From positions 124,001-188,000 of the forward strand of contig NZ_QJSU01000005.1 of assembly GCF_003217155.1 (NCBI RefSeq): 64,000 bases of DNA, read 5' to 3'. Position 1 is the first letter of the stretch. Every line of letters starts with the position of its first letter. This document shows positions 8,757 through 18,595 of the stretch, in pieces. The DNA comes from Psychrobacter fozii. GTDB lineage: Bacteria > Pseudomonadota > Gammaproteobacteria > Pseudomonadales > Moraxellaceae. The position numbers were made by a program, and so were the translations under genes. The notes below the pieces were generated by a model, which was not told the origin of the DNA, did not search any database, and was given only the letters and a program-made list of their open reading frames with translations.

Positions 8757-9644
8757 ATGCGCTGGGATGGTGTTAGCGAGTTCGTTTACGTCGCAGAATA
8801 CGAGAGTTTTACGCGCGCCGCCAAAGAATTAGGTATCTCAACGGCACAAGTAAGCCGGCAAATAAGCGCGTTAGAAAAACGCCTTAATATTAAACTCCTC
8901 TATCGTACAACACGCAAAGTATCATTAACAGAAGAAGGTCGTGTGTTCTATCAGCATTGCCGTAGTGTGCTCGATGGCTTGGATGCTGCTGAGCAGGCTG
9001 TCAGTAATTTGCAATCAAAACCGCAAGGCAGGATCAAACTGACAGCCCCTGTCACTTATGGCGAGCAGCAATTATTGCCGTTGGTCAATGACTTTATGAT
9101 GCAATATAGCGATATCGAAGTGACGGCTTTTTTGAGTAATCAAAAGATCGATTTGATTGAGGGTGGTTACGACTTAGCGATTCGTATCGGCAAATTAAGC
9201 GACTCCACGATGATGGCAAAAAAACTCAGCCATCGCACCAACTTTGTCTGCGCGGCACCCTCTTATCTTAATAAATATGGCACACCGCACGCTTTGAGCA
9301 AGCTGAGTCAACATAACTGCTTACTTGGCACTCGCGACTACTGGCACTTTATAGATACTGACCCACGTGCTAGTGACGCAGGTAAAGAAAGGAATTTGCG
9401 CGTCTCTGGGAGCATTCAATATAATAGTGGTCATAGCCTAGTTGATGCTGCCCTAAAAGGGCTAGGTATCGTGCAGCTGCCAGATTATTATGTACAAAAA
9501 TACCTAGCATCTGGTGAACTGATAAGCTTATTGGATGACTATAGAGAGCCTGAAGAAAGTATTTGGGCCATTTATCCGCACAACCGCCAGTTATCACCAA
9601 AAATCAGGCTGTTGGTGGACTACTTGGCAGAGCACTTGGCTTAG
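8757..9644 (+). CDS. LysR-family transcriptional regulator
   Basis: The 295-residue protein has the LysR N-terminal helix-turn-helix (FTRAAKELGISTAQVSRQISALEKRL) and a full-length inducer-binding domain with LTAPVTYGEQQLLPLVNDF and GYDLAIRIGKL. It belongs by look to the large group that regulates adjacent divergent genes. The longer frame from 8745 would begin with TTG, so I prefer ATG 8757. It is transcribed away from frmA across a 198-base spacer with two related palindromes, so frmA and autoregulation are the likely targets. The inducer is unknown. Confidence 0.9.
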   Translation: MRWDGVSEFVYVAEYESFTRAAKELGISTAQVSRQISALEKRLNIKLLYRTTRKVSLTEEGRVFYQHCRSVLDGLDAAEQAVSNLQSKPQGRIKLTAPVTYGEQQLLPLVNDFMMQYSDIEVTAFLSNQKIDLIEGGYDLAIRIGKLSDSTMMAKKLSHRTNFVCAAPSYLNKYGTPHALSKLSQHNCLLGTRDYWHFIDTDPRASDAGKERNLRVSGSIQYNSGHSLVDAALKGLGIVQLPDYYVQKYLASGELISLLDDYREPEESIWAIYPHNRQLSPKIRLLVDYLAEHLA

Positions 9645-9776
9645 TAATTGATTAAGGCAGGTTGCAGTACGGCTCTTTACTATGCAGCGTTTATTACGCA
9701 CAATATTATGACGCATAATAAATATGTGATGCTACAAACTATTACGGATAACCGACCACCATAAAAAGGATTACTT

Positions 9777-10295
9777 ATGATTAAAATCATTTCTATCGCC
9801 GCTCTAGCTTTGACCATGGCCTCTTGCGCCAGTGTTGAAAACATTTTAAATTCACCCAGCGACACGCCCTCAGTGACAAAAACAATGACTGCTACCAACG
9901 CCGAAAAAGGCTTGATAACCATGCAAAGTCATCATTCTGTCCAAGAGACTGCTGATAAACTGGCCGCCATTATCGAAAGTAAAGGCATGAAAGTATTTGC
10001 GCGCGTCGATCATCAAAAAAATGCACAAGGTGTCGATTTAACCTTAAGACCAACACAAGTTATTATGTTTGGTAACCCGAAAGCGGGTACACCATTGATG
10101 AATTGCGAGCAAAGCGTCGCTATTGATTTGCCACAAAAAATTCTCATCAGTGAAGATGCAGATAAAAAAGTATGGCTATCGTATAACGATCCTCAATACT
10201 TAAAAACCCGTCATAATATTAAAGGTTGTGACACCGTTATAGATAACATCTCAAAAGCCCTAAATGGCGTCAGTACAGCAGCAGTGGCAAAGTAA
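9777..10295 (+). CDS. DUF302 lipoprotein
   Basis: The 172-residue protein starts with a lipoprotein signal peptide ending in TMASC, then a short Ser/Thr-rich linker, then a DUF302 domain (GLITMQSHHSVQETADKLAA, GMKVFARVDH, VIMFGNPKAGTPLM, VWLSYNDPQYL). DUF302 proteins are small dimeric periplasmic or cytosolic proteins of unknown function. AAAGGA sits before the ATG, and a good hairpin terminator follows, so this is a single-gene unit. Membrane anchoring is well supported; its job is not known. Confidence 0.88.
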   Translation: MIKIISIAALALTMASCASVENILNSPSDTPSVTKTMTATNAEKGLITMQSHHSVQETADKLAAIIESKGMKVFARVDHQKNAQGVDLTLRPTQVIMFGNPKAGTPLMNCEQSVAIDLPQKILISEDADKKVWLSYNDPQYLKTRHNIKGCDTVIDNISKALNGVSTAAVAK

Positions 10296-10315
10296 AAGTC
10301 AAAAAATCTAAGCAA

Positions 10316-10352
10316 AAAAAGGTGAGTTAGCGAAAGCATAACCCACCTTTTT
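10316..10352 (+). terminator. Rho-independent terminator after the DUF302 gene
   Basis: AAAAAGGTG and CACCTTTTT pair around a GTTaGC-gaaa-GCaTAAC stem-loop, with T-rich sequence following. It also faces the convergent DUF4031 gene. Confidence 0.85.
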
Positions 10353-10378
10353 ATTTGTTCATGCATTAAGGCATGTCC

Positions 10379-10669
10379 TCAATTCAAACTATCGGACTCT
10401 GCTATTTGTGCATGTAATTCTACTTTTAACTTTTTAGCACACTCGATAATTTTTCTGCGATCAGCAGGGATCGCGCCATACTCAATCGCGGTTTCTCGCA
10501 TTTGTACAGTGACGTCATAATGCGGATAACTGGCATTACGATGGAACAAACGCTCATCTAATTCAATGAATGCCGCAAACTCATGCAGCTCTTGCAACGT
10601 ATCAGCCAGCAGGTGGCACCACTTATAACCTTTAAATTCTATCTGCATAAAATCTACATATATTGCCAT
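10379..10669 (-). CDS. DUF4031 domain protein
   Basis: The 96-residue protein fits the DUF4031 pattern: MAIYVDFMQIEFKGYKWCHL at the N-terminus, HEFAAFIELDERLFHR in the middle and HYDVTVQMRETAIEYGA near the end. Members are small cytosolic proteins of unknown function. The last three codons fall in a stretch (10370-10384) that resembles one end of the 170-bp element at 50508, so the C-terminus may have been altered. It precedes no obvious partner. Confidence 0.85.
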   Translation of the reverse strand: MAIYVDFMQIEFKGYKWCHLLADTLQELHEFAAFIELDERLFHRNASYPHYDVTVQMRETAIEYGAIPADRRKIIECAKKLKVELHAQIAESDSLN

Positions 10670-10715
10670 ATAACTGGCTCCTTAATACGTTCTACATATC
10701 TGGATAAAACCACCG

Positions 10716-11135
10716 TTAGTCGGCTTCAGCGATAGGAAATACCCTGTCATAAATCCAGTTATACACAAAAGCATATACCAAATAGAATGTCGCCATGGCA
10801 ATATCCATTTTAAACGCTTCCCACAGACTAATATCCAAATACCAAGCAATCGCTGGCAAGAACAACACTAGCAGACCACCTTCAAATAGCGCGGCATGTA
10901 GCATTCGTATAGGAACGGTCTTCTTTACTTCACCACGTAGTTTAAGCATGGCATTATCAAATAAGACATTATAAAAATAATTCCACACGGTCGCGACAAT
11001 AGAGCCAGCGATTGCTATCACACCCATTGAGTGCAGCTCAAAACCAAACACCCAACTTGCCAGTGGTGCGAAAATAAGTAGCCCAATGATTTCAAATGCT
11101 AAGGCGTGGCGAATACGATCTTTAGTGCTACGCAT
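10716..11135 (-). CDS. PACE-family efflux transporter (AceI-like)
   Basis: The 139-residue protein carries two bacterial transmembrane-pair repeats, giving four membrane helices, as in AceI of Acinetobacter. Recognisable pieces are RIRHALAFEIIGLLIFAPLA, the acidic residue in the first helix, VWNYFYNVLFD, RMLHAALFEGGLL, and a second YNWIYDRVFP near the end. Family members export biocides such as chlorhexidine and short diamines, driven by protons. The frame could start at TTG 11147, but ATG 11135 with GGAAC upstream is better. It stands alone without an adjacent LysR regulator. Confidence 0.9.
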   Translation of the reverse strand: MRSTKDRIRHALAFEIIGLLIFAPLASWVFGFELHSMGVIAIAGSIVATVWNYFYNVLFDNAMLKLRGEVKKTVPIRMLHAALFEGGLLVLFLPAIAWYLDISLWEAFKMDIAMATFYLVYAFVYNWIYDRVFPIAEAD

Positions 11136-11204
11136 TATTTGTTCCAAACCTATCTATCATTTACCTACTCACCATTTCTAATAAGTGCTACTGGCTAAAT
11201 GGAC

Positions 11205-13493
11205 TTACAACAATTCGTGTAAGTTTTTCTTTAGCTGCTTAAGCACTTTCTGGTACTCACTATCACTGATTTCAACAGTGCTTAAGCGTCCATAGCGTAG
11301 ATGACGATAGTCTTGTTTGATTTGGGTGATTTTATCCTGAATAACTTTAGGGTGATCACTGTCTGTTAATTGACTGGTATTGCTCGCATCAGTGTCATTT
11401 GAGGCACTAGAATCAATGGCCATCGCTAAACGCTCAAGCCACGCCAACTGACCCTCATCATCAGTACGAGCCAGTGACTTATCTTGCTTACCTATACGTT
11501 TCGACAACTGAGCAAGTGGTAAATCTACTGGGTGCCAGCGTTTACGGCGACGTTGCCAAATGATAAACACCAAGATAATCATAACCGTAATAGCACTCGC
11601 GGCTAACCAAATAATTTGTTGCGTGATGGAGCTGATATTGAACCATTTGAATAGTGAGTCTGCTTGTTTGTCTTGGTCGTAGCCAACGACATCTTTTTGC
11701 CAATAGTAGCTCGCTTGATCTGAGAGACGACGTAAGGTTTGTAGCATTTGATATTGTTGATAATTAATCTGTGCACCAGCGCCATCACCAAACATCGCAG
11801 CGCCTTGTGACTGCGTCATCGCGTCCATCCCTTGCTCCACACGCTCGGGCGCTACAAAAGCAGTCGGATCGACACGTACCCAACCTTGATCCTCAAGCCA
11901 AACCTCAGTCCACGCATGCGCATCCATTTGCCGGACTTCCCACACATTACCACCACGGCTCGGCTCACCACCTTGATAGCCTGCGACGACTCTGGCAGGG
12001 ATACCTGCCGCCCGCATCATAAAAGTAAAACTTGAAGAGTAATGCTCACAGAACCCCGCCTTGGTCTCAAATAAAAACTCGTCAATACGATTATTATTCA
12101 AGCGTGGTGGCGATAACGTATAGCGAAAATCTGTTTGATTAATCCAGTGTTCGATAGCTGCTATATAGCGTGTAGGGTCTGAGCCTGACTGCGAAAAAAG
12201 CTGTTGAGCCAATGCTCTTGCTTTCGGATTCCCATCATTTGGCAGTGCAAGATTCATTCGCCGCGACTCATCCGTAAGGATAGAATCGATACTCATCGGG
12301 GAAAACTGCAATACGTCATAGCGCAGCTGCTGAGTGACAGGCTCGTCTTTTAATAACGTGAAATCTGAAGTAATGCTAATATCTTGTTGCTGAGCGAAAG
12401 GATAATCGAGACCAAATAGCCAGTTTTGCTGAGTGGGCTCTAAGATAATTTGATAGTTATTTGGTGCAACTTGTGCCTCTTCGGGAATGGTAGCAAATGC
12501 ATTATCAATCCAAGCAGGACGTTGCTCTGAAGGTTGCCACTGTCGTTGCTGAGGGTTACGACGCCACGTGACGCCATCAAAATCGCTAAATACCAATCCG
12601 CGCCAATAGAGCTGCTGCTGTGGTGGACGATTATTTTCAAACTCTACGCGAAATGCCAACTCCGTTGATTGTCCTAAGTTAGCAAAGTCACCAGGTGACA
12701 TGCTGTCGGAGACGCCCGTGGTTGCTTGCTGACCTGATAGCTGTACCGACCATAGCGGTGGCAAGCGTGGGAAAAACAGAAATAGCACCACCAATAATGG
12801 CAGCGCACCAATGCCTAATACACCTAAAGTGCGCAGGCGACCATCACCCCGATCATTGCCATCATCGTTTAGCGCAATAAATGTCAGTAATACAATGACT
12901 GCCCCTATCATTACCTCTAAAGTCGTAAGCAGCCCTTGATCCATCAAAAACAGTGCTGCCAACACAAATAGCGATAAATTCAATACTACATAGGCGTCAC
13001 GACGCTTGTACAATTCCCAGAGCTTACTGATGAGACATAGCACTAAAAATGCCACGCCCATATCTAGCCCAAATGCCGTATTGTAGGTCAACCACAATCC
13101 CAAAAGACCCAATAAGAAGCCTAGCATTTGCATGCCTTGATAGACACGCTTTAAATGAGCTGTCTTTTGGAATCGAGCCTTTACACGAGGTAGCTGGGCG
13201 AGAATAGTCACCACAGCAAAGCCTATGAGCCATAATGGTAAATGGGCAGCATGCGGCAAAATAACAATAACTTGCGCAATTATTATCCAATAATACGCTG
13301 GCAGTGCCAGTAGCTTGCGATACCATTTAGCGTTACTGCCTGACTTAGTGCCACTACCTAATGCAACATGATTAGTGATGTTTTGACCTAAAGCCAACTG
13401 CTCAAAGCTTGCAGATTTGATAGAGTCTGCTGTAAAGGTACTGTTAGATGCTTCTACATCTTTACTCGAGGATAAGCGTTTAGAATTAATCAT
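11205..13493 (-). CDS. Transglutaminase-like membrane protein, TgpA type
   Basis: The 762-residue protein has an N-terminal block of several membrane helices (DUF3488), a periplasmic region, a transglutaminase-like domain with the catalytic Cys in KAGFCEHYSS, His in MDAHAWTEVW and Asp in VRVDPTAF, then a further membrane helix (IIWLAASAITVMIILVFII) and a cytosolic tail. P. aeruginosa TgpA has the same plan and is essential there. The start ATG overlaps the stop of the DUF58 gene as ATGA, so the two are translationally coupled. With moxR and DUF58 it forms a common cluster that probably acts on cell-envelope proteins or peptidoglycan; the substrate is not established. Confidence 0.92.
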   Translation of the reverse strand: MINSKRLSSSKDVEASNSTFTADSIKSASFEQLALGQNITNHVALGSGTKSGSNAKWYRKLLALPAYYWIIIAQVIVILPHAAHLPLWLIGFAVVTILAQLPRVKARFQKTAHLKRVYQGMQMLGFLLGLLGLWLTYNTAFGLDMGVAFLVLCLISKLWELYKRRDAYVVLNLSLFVLAALFLMDQGLLTTLEVMIGAVIVLLTFIALNDDGNDRGDGRLRTLGVLGIGALPLLVVLFLFFPRLPPLWSVQLSGQQATTGVSDSMSPGDFANLGQSTELAFRVEFENNRPPQQQLYWRGLVFSDFDGVTWRRNPQQRQWQPSEQRPAWIDNAFATIPEEAQVAPNNYQIILEPTQQNWLFGLDYPFAQQQDISITSDFTLLKDEPVTQQLRYDVLQFSPMSIDSILTDESRRMNLALPNDGNPKARALAQQLFSQSGSDPTRYIAAIEHWINQTDFRYTLSPPRLNNNRIDEFLFETKAGFCEHYSSSFTFMMRAAGIPARVVAGYQGGEPSRGGNVWEVRQMDAHAWTEVWLEDQGWVRVDPTAFVAPERVEQGMDAMTQSQGAAMFGDGAGAQINYQQYQMLQTLRRLSDQASYYWQKDVVGYDQDKQADSLFKWFNISSITQQIIWLAASAITVMIILVFIIWQRRRKRWHPVDLPLAQLSKRIGKQDKSLARTDDEGQLAWLERLAMAIDSSASNDTDASNTSQLTDSDHPKVIQDKITQIKQDYRHLRYGRLSTVEISDSEYQKVLKQLKKNLHELL

Positions 13494-14503
13494 GGTGCTT
13501 TTGCCAACCTTAGCAAGCAATCTTGTGCAAACTCATCACCTTCACCCATTGTTGTGACAAAGGGGCTATCATTGGGTAAGCACATATTAAATGGCACACC
13601 TAGCTGACCCAACGTCATCGCACCATACGCCAATTGTGATAGCTTTTGTTCATGCTGTGCGGCAGGCATATCGGCATAGTCTAGCGTCTGCTCATGACCA
13701 ATAGGATCAGCGAAGTGTTTGGTAAGCATTCCTTGACCACGCGCTACATGTCCCCAAGAGACACGTGCCAGCGACTCACCTTCTATATAATTATCAAGCC
13801 GTTCAAAGTCATCTTGGCCTTGGCGATACTGCCCACCTATTGGCAAATCCTCCAAGCTTGCAATGGCATACTGCGTTTCCCAATCAAATGCTTCAGGTTT
13901 TGGATATACCCAAGCGGTACGGGAAAAATAGACATAAGACCATGCCTTCATAATACCCAAAGGATAAACTGTTTTTATTCTGAGACGTGGTAATTCGAAC
14001 TGCCCACGGGCATTGGTCTGGACAGGCAACCTAATGATTTGCTCGCCTTGCAACCTTGTGACCAAGACAGAGCTTGGTATGTCCATGCTACTCTTGACCT
14101 TATTATCCACATCCTCAAAGCCAAATAATAGCTGTCGTCTAGGTTGGCGACTCTCACTACGCAGTTGTAAGGTAACCCAGACTGGAGTACCTGCCTCTGC
14201 CATGGTGACTTCTAATAAATGCACTTTCAACCCTGAGATATGGGCAAAGGTTACATGAAAACTGATAAGCCAAATGCTGATGAGATAAAAACATAACCCC
14301 AGCACCAGATTATTGCCATAATTAATGCCAGCGATAAAGGTGATGATTAATAATACCGCAAACAGCATCCCTTCACGGCTAAAGAAGATATACACGTTGC
14401 GCAAATTCAGCGTAGCACTGTCAGTTTTGGGTGCACGCGAGGCAAACCAGCGGCTTAGTTTTGACTTGATTGGTACGGTTAAGGCTTTTGGCAAAAGACT
14501 CAT
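13490..14503 (-). CDS. DUF58 domain protein of the moxR cluster
   Basis: The 337-residue protein has two N-terminal membrane helices (LFAVLLIITFIAGINYGNNL, LVLGLCFYLISIWLISFHV) and a DUF58 domain with the conserved patch GGQYRQGQDDFERLDNYIEG and VSWGHVARG. DUF58 proteins are thought to carry a von Willebrand-like fold and act as substrates or adaptors for MoxR ATPases. The gene lies 231 bases after moxR and overlaps the transglutaminase gene by four bases. The exact role is unknown, but the three-gene association is strong. Confidence 0.92.
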   Translation of the reverse strand: MSLLPKALTVPIKSKLSRWFASRAPKTDSATLNLRNVYIFFSREGMLFAVLLIITFIAGINYGNNLVLGLCFYLISIWLISFHVTFAHISGLKVHLLEVTMAEAGTPVWVTLQLRSESRQPRRQLLFGFEDVDNKVKSSMDIPSSVLVTRLQGEQIIRLPVQTNARGQFELPRLRIKTVYPLGIMKAWSYVYFSRTAWVYPKPEAFDWETQYAIASLEDLPIGGQYRQGQDDFERLDNYIEGESLARVSWGHVARGQGMLTKHFADPIGHEQTLDYADMPAAQHEQKLSQLAYGAMTLGQLGVPFNMCLPNDSPFVTTMGEGDEFAQDCLLRLAKAP

Positions 14504-14734
14504 GACTACCCTATCCTTACCATAGAATTGATAATATCGTCGGTATTGGACGACAGTTTTGACAACAGATGCCTTTCGAGTATTTACTTAGAAAGAACAC
14601 AATTTTTGTTAAGTGAGAAACTTTCAATAGCCTTTGATTGATTAGTTGATTAATTCATTGATAAATAACTCAACTACTAGAGCCTATAATCAATTAACTA
14701 ACTTTTACTTAGATGGCTTTCACTCAAAAGGCAT

Positions 14735-15694
14735 TTAGATAACGACTGGCACTTCTGCCAAAATACGTTGTGCGATAGTCTTCGTCATTAGTCCACCCGT
14801 CACATGCACCGGTACAAAGCGTTGACCGAGGCGATGATCAGTGACTGCTGCAAACACGGCTTGGACATCTTCAGGAGTCATCTCCATGTGCCCTGACACA
14901 TAGGCATGAGCCTGTGCTGCACGTTGTAGCGACAGTACTCCACGCGGTGATAACCCATGATATTCTTGGCTTGCTCGTGTTTTTGCGACCAGTCTTTGCA
15001 AGTAATCCAAGACTACATCTGCGACATAAACCTGCTTGACCCCTTGCTGTGCTAACAACACAGCCTCGGTATCAAGTACCGCATCTAAACCTTTCAATAA
15101 CTCACGGCGATCCTGACCTTTTAGCAGCTCACGCTCAGCGGCTGGTGATGGATAACCCAATGACAAACATAATAAAAACCGATCGAGCTGCGATTCAGGA
15201 AGCGGATACACACCAGCTTGCTGCAATGGATTCTGGGTTGCAATCACAAAAAACGGCTGAGGCAAACGATAGGTCTGACCGTCTTGGGTTACCTGTCGCT
15301 CTTCCATGGCTTCGAGTAGCGCACTTTGTGTTTTAGGACTGGAACGATTAATCTCATCAGCGAGCAAAAGCTGAGTAAAAATAGGACCGGGACGAAATTC
15401 AAATTTCAGTTTGCTTTGGTCATAGATGCTCATACCCAAGATATCTGCAGGTAGCATATCATTAGTGAATTGGACTCGACTAAAACTTAGACCCAATAAC
15501 TGTGCCAGCCCTTGAGCCAAGGTAGTCTTACCCATGCCGGGCAAATCTTGTAATAGTAAGTGTCCACCTGCCAATATGCCGCTAAGTGCCAACTTCACCA
15601 CTTGAGGTTTGTCCAATACAATTCGATTCAGTTGTATCATTAACTGCGTAATTTTTTGCTGATTAGCGGCGTAGTCGGTGGTTACAATTGTCAT
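14735..15694 (-). CDS. MoxR-family AAA+ ATPase
   Basis: The 319-residue protein is a MoxR AAA+ ATPase: Walker A GMGKTTLAQ at about residues 54-62, Walker B LLLADEINRSSPKTQSALL, the sensor sequence FFVIATQNPLQQAGVYPLPE, and arginine finger region ESQLDRF. MoxR proteins act as chaperones for assembly or activation of complexes, often with DUF58 and von Willebrand partners. It is first in the moxR, DUF58, TgpA order. The 231-base spacer before DUF58 is wide, so a second promoter there is possible. Confidence 0.94.
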   Translation of the reverse strand: MTIVTTDYAANQQKITQLMIQLNRIVLDKPQVVKLALSGILAGGHLLLQDLPGMGKTTLAQGLAQLLGLSFSRVQFTNDMLPADILGMSIYDQSKLKFEFRPGPIFTQLLLADEINRSSPKTQSALLEAMEERQVTQDGQTYRLPQPFFVIATQNPLQQAGVYPLPESQLDRFLLCLSLGYPSPAAERELLKGQDRRELLKGLDAVLDTEAVLLAQQGVKQVYVADVVLDYLQRLVAKTRASQEYHGLSPRGVLSLQRAAQAHAYVSGHMEMTPEDVQAVFAAVTDHRLGQRFVPVHVTGGLMTKTIAQRILAEVPVVI

Positions 15695-15856
15695 AGTGAA
15701 TCATCGGCTCATTTTTTATGGAAATAATGGGGCATATTGAACATTCAGTCATAGAATTGAAATAGACATTATTTGGTCAGTATAAGGCAAAAATCATGTC
15801 TTTGGATAAGTCTCAATTTATGGACTCGAATACAGGCTTTCATTATAAATGAGAAG

Positions 15857-16315
15857 CTACTTTTCTTCGCTTTCAACGACCGGTACTGACTCACGGAGAG
15901 TTGATAAATAGGCAATCACATCAGCACGCTCTTTTGCATCTGGCATCGGATTTGACAGCATCTTTGAGTCTGTCATAACTTTTTGCGCGTCAGCAATATA
16001 AGGATCGAGTGTCTCAGCATCCCATACCCATTCTGACTGCTTTAGCCCTTTACTATAAGTGTAATCTGTTAGCTGAGCAGCGTGGGCACCATAGATATTC
16101 ATCAGCTGTGGACCTTTTTTATTGAGTCCAGCATTCAGCTGATGACATTGCCCACAGGCATCTTGATAAATAATAGCACCGTTATCTGCATCACCGTCAG
16201 TATATAGCGGCAATGTCACAGAAGCACGGTGATCAGGTGGCGTACGATCGCAAGCACTGAGTAATAAAATAGCGGCAAGCAGACTGCTCATTTGATATTT
16301 ACGAGTGTTAGGCAT
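15857..16315 (-). CDS. Cytochrome c family lipoprotein
   Basis: The 152-residue protein starts with a lipoprotein signal ending LLLSAC, followed by one class I cytochrome c domain: haem motif CGQCH at about residue 55, a conserved GPQLMNIYGAHAA segment, and a likely Met ligand in SNPMPDAKERADVIAYL. It would sit in the periplasm, tethered to a membrane, as an electron carrier. The longer frame from 16408 has no membrane-export logic upstream, so I chose ATG 16315. No oxidase or dehydrogenase gene is adjacent, so the partner is unknown. Confidence 0.88.
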   Translation of the reverse strand: MPNTRKYQMSSLLAAILLLSACDRTPPDHRASVTLPLYTDGDADNGAIIYQDACGQCHQLNAGLNKKGPQLMNIYGAHAAQLTDYTYSKGLKQSEWVWDAETLDPYIADAQKVMTDSKMLSNPMPDAKERADVIAYLSTLRESVPVVESEEK

Positions 16316-16507
16316 TTTGGCAATCTTTGAGTAGAGAGTGTCAGCCATGTATGAACGACATATATAATGAGACCATGTTAAGAAACACAGAGTACTATTA
16401 ATTGCCACGTATACATAGCTGCTTATAGAAATACAGTACTATTTATGAGAGATATACTTATAAATAATACTTGAATGACGGATATGAAGAAAAATATTAT
16501 GTAGTGC

Positions 16508-18595
16508 TTAGGTCGCAACTTTCATTATTTTTCTAGGCTCTTCCAAATAATAGCCTTGCAGGTAGCGTGCACCTACGCTCCAAGCGACAGACATGGTCGC
16601 GGCATCTTCAATATAAGGCATCAGCACATCAACGTTGACTTCGTTAGTACGTATGATGAGTGATTTGACCGTTTCCAAATTTTCTGCCGAATCAATATCT
16701 TCTACGTAGCTACGCGGTAGACGTACCATATCTGGCTGCACAAAACTGGCAATTTCTATGGATTTGGCAGAAGAGCCAAAGTTATTAATACCCATCTGAC
16801 AACCGGCTTGACTAAGCGCTGCAAACTGAGTCTTCGCGACCGTCAAATGATCTGCAATGTCTTTTTCATTAAACTGTAAGGTAAGCACGCCTGCTGCACC
16901 GCCCACGGCTTTTATCAGCTGGCTAGCCACGCTAGACAGTTTTTTATCTATTAATGAAGCACTCGTCAATTGCACTAGCAGCTTAGCTTCAGGATGTGTT
17001 TTACGTACATCGTTTACTTTTCTACAGGCATTAATCAATACCCAGCGATCCATCTTTTCGAGCAGCTTATGTTTTTTGGCGACTGCCATAAACTGGTCAG
17101 GTGTCAGCACTGTGTTCTCAGCATCTGACAATGGCAGGCGTAAATATACTTCAAAGAAGTCGCTGCGATCGTTATTAATATCATATATTGGCTGGAATGT
17201 TAGCTCAAAACGATTATTGGTAATAGCCTCAATTAATGATTCAGCCAGCGCATGATCATCACTATTAGCATGTTCACTTGGATCGTATAAATGATAAGTG
17301 GCCCCGTTATTGGCTGTTTCCATCATAATCTGGTTGATAGCGTCCATCGCACGCTCAAGCAATACGCTTGGCTCTGCTGTATTTTTTTCGATTTTGACGA
17401 TACCGATACTAACCGTGGTACTGGTCGTGCGTTTATCCACTTCAATGAGCATACCATTAATACGCGAGCCGATTTGCTCAGCCAGCGTTTTAAGCTCTGC
17501 TGTTGTTTTGTCTTCTACAAGTATGGTAAAAGCCGTATCACTAAAACGGCTTACATGCCCATCTACTACTAGCTCATCTAACGCATAAGCGACCTGCTTG
17601 ACAGTTGCATCTAGTCCTTGCAAGCCTAAACTGCTTCGAATCTTACCAATATTATCGAGTTGGACATATAACAATCCTGCCGTCAGCTCTCCTTGGCGGG
17701 CTTGCTGATATATTACTGCCATTTTCTCTTCAAAGCCGCGGCGATTGTTAATACCAGTCAGACTGTCCTTACATTCAGCCGCTGCCAAACGTTTGGCCAC
17801 CTCAGTGCTGTTACTGTTGTTTTGTTGGATGATCACCTGAGTAACTGGCTCACCCTCTAGGGTCGCAGCTGCCAGTTGTAGTTTTGCTTCAAAAGTACTC
17901 CCATCCGTCCGTAGACTTTCAAACTTAAACTCTACTTCTTGACGGTTTCCTTTCGCGAATTGACGTAAGAATTGCTTGAAGCCCTTAACGTTATCACCGC
18001 CTGCAATCAGATCAATAATAGGCACACCGATGGCATCACTCATCGATGCAAACCCAAAAAGCTGAAGATAAGGGTCATTGGCGAAGATATGGATGCCTTG
18101 ATCTATGTAAGCCACTGCACTTTTAGAGTTTTTGATTAATACATTGGCACGCTGTTCTGCTTCAGAGAGTACATGACGCAATGTTTTTAGCTCGCGGCGA
18201 CTACGCAGATTATCATGTTGTAAACAGATAGACATCACAACGGCCATTTCTTCGTCTACTTTAAGCGCCTTGACCATTGTACCGCTAATAATATTGGGCA
18301 GCCCTTCATTATTATGGGCGGTCGCTACCATCTCCTCATTTAATAAGCAGATCATAGGTAGGTCAATGTTTTGTTCTTGGACGATACCTACTACATCCGT
18401 AAAATTCATATCGTAAGCATTACCAAATACCAAAACATCCCATGGCTGCCGCAGTAATTTTAATAATTCTTCTTTATCATCTAAAAACCCTAAATTCACA
18501 CTGTCATAATAACAGCCTAATAAGTGCACAAGACGTTCAGCATAGAGCTGATCATCATCGATGACTAATAGATTTAAGATAGATTGAGTACGCAT
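16508..18595 (-). CDS. FimX-like degenerate GGDEF/EAL protein
   Basis: The 695-residue protein has four domains in the order of P. aeruginosa FimX: an N-terminal receiver (LLVIDDDQLYAERLVHLL) without the usual phospho-acceptor Asp, a PAS domain near residues 175-280, a GGDEF domain whose signature reads SDTAF, and an EAL domain whose signature reads EVYLRL. FimX has GDSIF and EVL in the same places, is catalytically inactive, binds c-di-GMP through EAL, and controls type IV pilus assembly and twitching. AAAGG lies eight bases before ATG 18595, which I prefer to 18643. I therefore infer a c-di-GMP receptor for pilus control. No pilus genes are nearby. Confidence 0.85.
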   Translation of the reverse strand: MRTQSILNLLVIDDDQLYAERLVHLLGCYYDSVNLGFLDDKEELLKLLRQPWDVLVFGNAYDMNFTDVVGIVQEQNIDLPMICLLNEEMVATAHNNEGLPNIISGTMVKALKVDEEMAVVMSICLQHDNLRSRRELKTLRHVLSEAEQRANVLIKNSKSAVAYIDQGIHIFANDPYLQLFGFASMSDAIGVPIIDLIAGGDNVKGFKQFLRQFAKGNRQEVEFKFESLRTDGSTFEAKLQLAAATLEGEPVTQVIIQQNNSNSTEVAKRLAAAECKDSLTGINNRRGFEEKMAVIYQQARQGELTAGLLYVQLDNIGKIRSSLGLQGLDATVKQVAYALDELVVDGHVSRFSDTAFTILVEDKTTAELKTLAEQIGSRINGMLIEVDKRTTSTTVSIGIVKIEKNTAEPSVLLERAMDAINQIMMETANNGATYHLYDPSEHANSDDHALAESLIEAITNNRFELTFQPIYDINNDRSDFFEVYLRLPLSDAENTVLTPDQFMAVAKKHKLLEKMDRWVLINACRKVNDVRKTHPEAKLLVQLTSASLIDKKLSSVASQLIKAVGGAAGVLTLQFNEKDIADHLTVAKTQFAALSQAGCQMGINNFGSSAKSIEIASFVQPDMVRLPRSYVEDIDSAENLETVKSLIIRTNEVNVDVLMPYIEDAATMSVAWSVGARYLQGYYLEEPRKIMKVAT

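Noticed and set aside
10370-10384. Half-copy of the 170-bp element end at the DUF4031 stop codon
   Set aside because: GGCATGTCCTCAATT resembles one 18-bp end, but no partner end is found nearby and it is only one short imperfect match. Chance or a relic cannot be told apart.
12695-12880. Plus-strand frames inside the transglutaminase gene
   Set aside because: They lie antisense to a complete, well-conserved gene and show no domain or start signal.
16508-18595. Active diguanylate cyclase or phosphodiesterase for the FimX-like protein
   Set aside because: The GGDEF signature reads SDTAF and the EAL signature reads EVYLRL, so neither activity is expected.
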